A stretch of DNA of 64,000 nt, from assembly GCA_030813035.1 (NCBI GenBank), contig JAUSTV010000005.1. The stretch is one strand, 5' to 3'. Positions 59,590 to 64,000 of the stretch are shown piece by piece. Within the stretch, counting starts at the first letter, position 1. Every line of letters starts with the position of its first letter. Source of the DNA: Bacillus_BA fengqiuensis. GTDB taxonomy: Bacteria > Bacillota > Bacilli > Bacillales > Bacillaceae_H. The notes beneath the pieces are model-generated. The model had not been told where the DNA came from. It worked only from the letters and a program-made list of their open reading frames with translations, and did not search any database. Made by a program: the position numbers and the translations under genes.

Positions 59590-60858
59590 ATGAAAAAACT
59601 AGGACTCGCATGGCAAATTTTGATTGGCTTAGTTGCAGGTATTATCGTGGGTGCTCTGTTTTATGGAAATCCCAAAGTGGCAGAGTTTTTACAGCCGATT
59701 GGCGATATCTTCATTCGCTTAATTAAGATGATCGTTATCCCAATCGTCGTATCAAGCTTAATCGTCGGGGTTGCCGGCGTTGGCGATATGAAAAAGCTTG
59801 GTAAACTCGGCGGTAAAACGATTTTATATTTTGAAATCATTACGACGATTGCCATTCTTGTTGGATTGTTATCGGCCAATATCTTTCATCCTGGCAGCGG
59901 CGTTGATATGTCCTCCTTACAGAAGACAGATATCGGCAGTTATGTAGAAACAACCGAGGAAACGAAGAGCCATGGTTTTGCTGACACCTTTGTCAACATT
60001 GTTCCTCCGAACATCGTGGCAGCCATGACAGAAGGAAATATGTTAGCAATTATCTTCTTCTCCGTGTTATTCGGACTCGGAGTGGCAGCAATAGGGGAAA
60101 AAGGAAAACCGGTCTTGAGGTTTTTCGAGGGGACAGCTGAAGCAATGTTCTATGTGACAAATCAAATCATGAAATTTGCTCCATTCGGTGTATTTGCTTT
60201 GATTGGTGTGACTGTATCAAAATTTGGCGTACAATCACTTATTCCATTAAGTAAGCTCATGATTCTCGTTTATGCGACGATGGCTTTCTTCGTATTATTT
60301 GTTTTAGGACTTGTCGCAAGATGGGCAGGCATTAATATTATTCACTTTATTAAGTTATTGAAAGATGAATTGATTCTTGCTTATTCTACGGCTAGTTCTG
60401 AGACTGTTTTACCTCGTATCATGACTAAAATGGAGAAATTGGGCTGCCCAAAGGGAATTGCTTCTTTCGTTATCCCAACAGGATATTCTTTCAACTTAGA
60501 TGGATCTACGTTATATCAAGCATTGGCGGCCATTTTTATTGCGCAAATGTATGGCATTGATTTATCGATTGGCGACCAAATCTCTTTATTGCTTGTATTG
60601 ATGGTAACATCTAAAGGAATTGCGGGGGTTCCGGGAGTATCATTCGTTGTACTATTAGCGACGCTCGGTACAGTGGGAATCCCGGTAGAAGGATTGGCAT
60701 TTATCGCTGGTATTGACCGTCTTTTAGATATGGCGAGAACAGCGGTTAACGTCATAGGTAACTCACTGGCAGCCGTTGTTATTTCTAAATGGGAAGGTCA
60801 ATTTAACGAAAACGATAAAACGGCCTATTTAAAAGAGGTAACGAACAAAACTTCATAA
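59590..60858 (+). CDS. gltP: glutamate/aspartate symporter (DAACS family)
   Basis: A 422-aa DAACS-family transporter with eight helices. Motifs: PIGDIFIRLIKMIVIPIV, the serine-rich STASSETVLPRIM, GYSFNLDGSTLYQALAAIFIAQ and the C-terminal GIDRLLDMARTAVNVIGN with the Arg/Asp/Asn residues that bind acidic amino acids. It should import the aspartate released outside the cell by the asparaginase encoded just upstream. GAAGGTGAACC precedes the ATG. It is distinct from the SstT pair, which lack the acidic-substrate Arg motif. Confidence 0.88.
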   Translation: MKKLGLAWQILIGLVAGIIVGALFYGNPKVAEFLQPIGDIFIRLIKMIVIPIVVSSLIVGVAGVGDMKKLGKLGGKTILYFEIITTIAILVGLLSANIFHPGSGVDMSSLQKTDIGSYVETTEETKSHGFADTFVNIVPPNIVAAMTEGNMLAIIFFSVLFGLGVAAIGEKGKPVLRFFEGTAEAMFYVTNQIMKFAPFGVFALIGVTVSKFGVQSLIPLSKLMILVYATMAFFVLFVLGLVARWAGINIIHFIKLLKDELILAYSTASSETVLPRIMTKMEKLGCPKGIASFVIPTGYSFNLDGSTLYQALAAIFIAQMYGIDLSIGDQISLLLVLMVTSKGIAGVPGVSFVVLLATLGTVGIPVEGLAFIAGIDRLLDMARTAVNVIGNSLAAVVISKWEGQFNENDKTAYLKEVTNKTS

Positions 60859-61075
60859 TGTTTATCTGTTGTATGAAATCAAAAACAGCTGGCTATTTAC
60901 TTATAGGCTCTGGTGCAAATAGAATTAGACAGCTAACTCAACATGATTCTGATGCAAAAACTTCAAAGCAATTGCAATGAATCTTTGAACCTTAGACATA
61001 CTGATACTACTAAACTAAAAAGGATGTCTATCGGTATGAAAAAAACAGTAGGATTCAAATGGAAGCTTTACAAAG

Positions 61076-61111
61076 AACAAAGGGCCGACCTTGAAAGGTC
61101 GGCCCTTTGTT
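61076..61111 (+). terminator. terminator downstream of gltP
   Basis: AACAAAGGGCCGACCTT pairs with AAGGTCGGCCCTTTGTT around a two-base loop. Confidence 0.85.
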
Positions 61112-61244
61112 AGTTATAACTAACCATTCAGAAAAAAAGGGGGTCCATGAGAAATAGATCTGGTATATTTTAACATAACCCTCAAGTGATTAATAATTAT
61201 TTTAATTATGTATGTGTTCGAAAAGTACATCTTTACGAACAGGA

Positions 61245-61286
61245 AAAGAAGCCTGTTTCCGGTTAGGGCTAGGCTTCTTTGTTTTT
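61245..61286 (+). terminator. second terminator downstream of gltP
   Basis: AAAGAAGCCT and AGGCTTCTTT form the stem, followed by GTTTTTC. Confidence 0.75.
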
Positions 61287-61418
61287 CAAACTGTTGCTCA
61301 TTAAAACTGCCTCATATTTTAAACTAAGACTGTGGCCCTTGTTTTATCAACTCTTTAAACTATGCGTAAAATTAGGATTATACGCATAGTTAAATAAACC
61401 TTCAAGCTTATTCAACAT

Positions 61419-61460
61419 AAAAAACCACCCACTTTAATAGTAAATAGAGGATGGTTTTTT
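61419..61460. terminator. terminator of the frameshifted membrane protein gene
   Basis: AAAAAACCACCC and GGATGGTTTTTT pair with one mismatch, with strong A and T flanks. Confidence 0.75.
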
Positions 61461-61913
61461 AAGAAATGTTATTTATAATTTCTCTAATAATAAATCCGAT
61501 TATTATTCCAGGAAAAACAAACAACATGGGGAGCCAAACAGGACCCAATAACACTCCAAATATCGTTAAGTTTGAGGAAAAAATCAATCCAACAGTTACA
61601 AAAAACGCAGCGAACACATACGGAAGAAAAGAATAAGGTTTTTTCTCTCCGCCTGCATCTTTCACCGCATCCCACATAGAAAAAAGTACAAACAAGGATA
61701 AAACATCAACCACTGATAATCCGCATGTTTTATGGCATCACCAATTTCTCCATGAAAACTTAGAAGTATGACCTGATTAAAATTGGCTTGTATATTAATC
61801 AGAAATTCAAGTATCAATAGAACAGTACCTTTAAAATACTTTCCGTTTAAATACTGTCCAAACCCGGGAAATGCAATGCTCCACATTAGTTTTTCAAATG
61901 TAGTCTTATCCAC
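61459..61913 (-). pseudogene. small multipass membrane protein, frameshifted
   Basis: Two overlapping frames form one protein of about 150 aa: the first gives MDKTTFEKLMWSIAFPGFGQ up to FYPCLYFF, the second continues SMWDAVKDAGGEKKPYSFLP and two more membrane segments. They join at a run of six T's (minus strand, near 61680-61685); one more T would restore a single frame. About four hydrophobic segments and an N-terminal amphipathic FPGFGQYLNGKYFKG suggest a TM2/DUF-type membrane protein of unknown function. A sequencing error in the homopolymer is possible. Confidence 0.7.
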
Positions 61914-61936
61914 TTATACATACTCCGATGTTTTTG

Positions 61937-62941
61937 TTATTGTTCTTTTGCAATTTCTTTTCGATTTGGAGCAAGTGGTGGCTGTTCTAACCATTTATTT
62001 TGTACCATAAGATCAAACCATTTTTTTGTGACCATTAGATTTTTTAGAATGATGCTTTCATAAGTGGTGACAAGGTCTGTTCGCATGGCTGATGCTAGAC
62101 CTGTCCCGTGATACACTTGTGCAGCTTGAAACAAGAAACCCGTATGATACAGCATTAACTTATCGGAAAAAGGAGAGTCTGTTGAAGTTGTCACTTCTGT
62201 CTCCCACGATCTAGGAACTGGTAAATTATCCGTCTGCATGATTTTTGAAAAGGCTTTTATTTGTTGATCAGCCGTTTTCTCGGAATCCTCTAAAAATTTT
62301 CTTACTTCTTTTGTTTGAGCAACTTGACTGAATGCGATGGAAAGAGTTTTAGCCATAATACTCTTTTTAAGGTTGAAAGAAATACTGATGATTTCTGTTG
62401 CAGATAAACGTCTCCCTTTTCCGAAAATTCCATCTACGAAGTCTTTGCTAGAAATAAATTCAGGGTTCTTGGCAGGGTAAAATAAAGGGTCTCTCTGAAA
62501 ATGCCCTTTTTCGAGTAATAATTCTATGGTTTGATGATACATCCTTTTCCCATCATTATCACATGAATCGTAAAAATACCGTAAGTCCTCTCTAACAGAA
62601 ACGGCTAATGAAGTTGTGTGTCCTAACAAACCATGTAAAGTCATGATATGTAAATAATTTAAGCAAAATATGTCAGTGAACAATCTCTCTGCCCCTTTAT
62701 TGAGGTCAGATTCAGTAAATCCAATTGGAACTGGAAATCCCTCGTTCTCCATAAAAGTTACGAGTTGTTTCTTTTGTTTTTCGAACGTCTTGATAGCATC
62801 CTCAAAAATAATTTTTATTGCCTCATCCTCAATAATAGATAGCATATATCTATTTACCACATCTGTCATTGTTCCGTTTACATATTGTCCCCACAGTGTT
62901 CCTATTTCGGAAGATGTGAGTTTTAATTTATCCTTATCCAT
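61937..62941 (-). CDS. DUF3231-family protein
   Basis: A 334-aa soluble, mostly helical protein of the DUF3231 family common in spore-formers. It is built from two similar halves, about residues 1-165 and 170-334: each has an LxxxE...LWxQYxNxT-like or equivalent start, a helix ending in FxxxxKxLxxFMxxxxFPVP (FMENEGFPVP; MQTDNLPVPRSW) and a later DKLMLYHTGFL/DIFCLNYLHIM pair. Such proteins resemble the ferritin-like spore coat CotF group. Function is unknown. The adjacent frameshifted membrane protein gene lies 24 bp downstream and could be cotranscribed. Confidence 0.75.
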   Translation of the reverse strand: MDKDKLKLTSSEIGTLWGQYVNGTMTDVVNRYMLSIIEDEAIKIIFEDAIKTFEKQKKQLVTFMENEGFPVPIGFTESDLNKGAERLFTDIFCLNYLHIMTLHGLLGHTTSLAVSVREDLRYFYDSCDNDGKRMYHQTIELLLEKGHFQRDPLFYPAKNPEFISSKDFVDGIFGKGRRLSATEIISISFNLKKSIMAKTLSIAFSQVAQTKEVRKFLEDSEKTADQQIKAFSKIMQTDNLPVPRSWETEVTTSTDSPFSDKLMLYHTGFLFQAAQVYHGTGLASAMRTDLVTTYESIILKNLMVTKKWFDLMVQNKWLEQPPLAPNRKEIAKEQ

Positions 62942-63523
62942 ACTATCACCTCTCGGTTATTATTTACTAATTCAGTAAGAGATATGAATTTCTTATTGGA
63001 TTTTAACGATTCAGATGATGAACAGTTTGAAGATTAAGAGAACATTTCGCTGAATATTACAAAGAAGAAGGGCTTTATGAAGAAGATTAAAAATCTTTAG
63101 AAAGGCGATTTCACTAAAAAAGGCAAGCTCAATACTATGCTCACCTTTTTCTTACAACAATGCGAATTAGACGATACTTATGGAATACTCCATGCTTAAG
63201 TTAAAGATGGCATTCTTAACAAACACTTTAACCTAGAGATCGTATTACTAATTAAGAATGCTGCTCTAATACCCATAGTAATTAAAGTTGAGAATAAGCT
63301 AAAAAGAATATTCAAAGTATATCCCTCCACATTGAAGTTTAGTGTTAAATGATAACACTAAGGTTATTATTTATTTGAGAAACAAGTTTATTCAGTGGAA
63401 AACTTAAAAATAGTGATGGATTTGAGTCAATATATCGTATACAATGGAGGTTATGTTAATTTCATATAGAATGAAGCAAGTCGCAAAGTTAACTTCAGAT
63501 CATAAAAAAGACAGCCAATTATT
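62942..63523. other. intergenic region, possible decayed gene pieces
   Basis: No intact gene is seen. Around 63000-63090 a short acidic coding-like stretch (EHFAEYYKEEGLYEED) is broken by stops, and a weak hairpin lies near 63117-63150. I cannot assign either. Confidence 0.4.
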
Positions 63524-63715
63524 TCAGCTGCCGTTCCCTTTTTTATAAAAACCTTCTAACGATTTAATCATATCACGCCCCGATGTCTTTGACGTTTGAT
63601 GATAACCTTCTTCATCACGCATACTCAAGTACCAGCTGCCATCGCCATCTTCATTTAATCTATATACTTTATCGGTCATAACATTTGTATAAAAATCTCC
63701 ATCTTTTAGCCTCAA
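63524..63715 (-). CDS. small hypothetical protein, 63 aa
   Basis: The frame begins (TTG start) LKDGDFYTNVMTDKVYRLNE and has GSWYLSMRDEEGYHQTSKTS in the middle. A strong GAGGGGGGG lies upstream of the TTG. The composition is soluble and coding-like. I recognise no family. Confidence 0.5.
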   Translation of the reverse strand: MRLKDGDFYTNVMTDKVYRLNEDGDGSWYLSMRDEEGYHQTSKTSGRDMIKSLEGFYKKGNGS

Positions 63716-64000
63716 ACTATCCCCCCTCTAATACGTGCATACCCTTATTATACCCAAGATATCGACCTGAAGTCATTGGCCGTATATATAGAGCAAAAAG
63801 TGAGAAAAAGCCTTGATATATAAGGAAAAGACTTATTAATTGCATTTAATCGGTAGGAGTCGGGGGTGGTATCGAGTGGACCGGTCCGTAATGTACTCAA
63901 AGGGGCGAAAAAAGCTAGTTGTGAAAGGAAATGAGGCCTATCCAATTTCTCATTTTTATAAAGAAAGAACGTAAAAGGCACGAACAAAGTAAGATATGTA
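63716..64000. other. right edge of the window, no supported gene
   Basis: An open frame at 63748-63987 on the minus strand has no ribosome site and runs across unrelated-looking sequence, so I do not call it. The stretch may be the 3' region of a gene beyond the edge. Confidence 0.3.

Larger units (their letters stand above)
60859..61418. other. intergenic region with two terminators and a hairpin
   Basis: After gltP there is no convincing gene. Besides the terminators at 61076-61111 and 61245-61286, a 10-bp stem (ACTATGCGTA with TACGCATAGT) lies near 61361-61390. Confidence 0.5.

Noticed and set aside
61036..61113. 25-codon ORF starting MKKTVGFKWKLYKEQ
   Set aside because: It has a start and some ribosome-site likeness but runs into the stem of a strong terminator, so it is probably not a gene.
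63748..63987. 79-aa minus-strand open frame at the right edge
   Set aside because: No ribosome site or recognisable domain; likely chance.
1..64000. CRISPR arrays, tRNA genes and prophage
   Set aside because: No regularly spaced repeats, no tRNA cloverleaf sequences and no phage structural genes were seen; the only recombinases are broken.

Overview
The window comes from a Bacillaceae chromosome (Bacillus in the broad sense). The evidence is low-GC DNA with strong AGGAGG-type ribosome sites, a SAM-I riboswitch on metA, a complete gntRKPZ gluconate operon with the classic GntR operator, an overlapping liaFSR set, a BirA-controlled bioW/bioF operon, an HU gene of HBsu type, OpuD and CcpA-type cre sites. 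I cannot name the species. The window opens on the first bases of a 16S rRNA gene read leftward, so it starts at the edge of an rRNA operon.

Layout. 0.5-1.5 kb: a broken TetR gene with its operator and an alpha/beta hydrolase. 1.8-6.3 kb: a leftward four-gene operon (regulator, enolase-superfamily racemase, M20 deacylase, GNAT) that fits the N-succinyl route from D- to L-amino acids. 6.7-11.5 kb: MFS efflux pump, a 5-FCL-like protein, an MBL hydrolase and an ABC-2 exporter. 11.7-12.8 kb: metA with SAM riboswitch. 13-21.2 kb: a leftward catabolic operon (iron ADH, GntP-family permease, MMSDH-like dehydrogenase, SDR, short 3-hydroxyacid dehydrogenase) behind a near-perfect sigma-54 promoter, with its own enhancer-binding protein alongside. 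21.4-22.9 kb: wreckage of a Tn554-like recombinase pair. 23-28 kb: isochorismatase-fold hydrolase, DJ-1/PfpI protein with divergent HxlR regulator, and liaFSR. 28.1-30.7 kb: bio operon. 30.7-36.2 kb: cation/proton antiporter, OpuD, ABC-F. 36.2-40.1 kb: RpiR regulator, HU, a nuclease coupled to a 34-aa ORF, small peptides, and fragments of lysE and guaC. 40.2-45.5 kb: gntRKPZ. 45.8-47.5 kb: mqo with an unusual leader and promoter. 47.9-51.6 kb: threonine catabolism (kbl, tdh) with sstT. 52.2-56 kb: GntR/FCD regulator and L-tartrate dehydratase genes with a FAH-family partner and a truncated citrate-family carrier. 56.1-57.4 kb: second sstT copy. 57.6-58.2 kb: a cluster of gene fragments. 58.3-60.9 kb: exported asparaginase plus acidic amino-acid symporter. 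61.4-63.7 kb: a frameshifted membrane protein, a DUF3231 protein and a small hypothetical.

Taken together this is an accessory region for scavenging organic acids and amino acids (gluconate, tartrate, threonine/serine, asparagine/glutamate, D-amino acids, an unknown hydroxy acid) feeding malate/oxaloacetate, pyruvate and acetyl-CoA. It carries many scars of deletion and duplication. The most novel-looking items are the pseudoknot-capable leader and three tandem 32-bp repeats in front of mqo, the sigma-54 hydroxy-acid operon, a compact structured element beside that operon's enhancer, and a dispersed intergenic repeat family.
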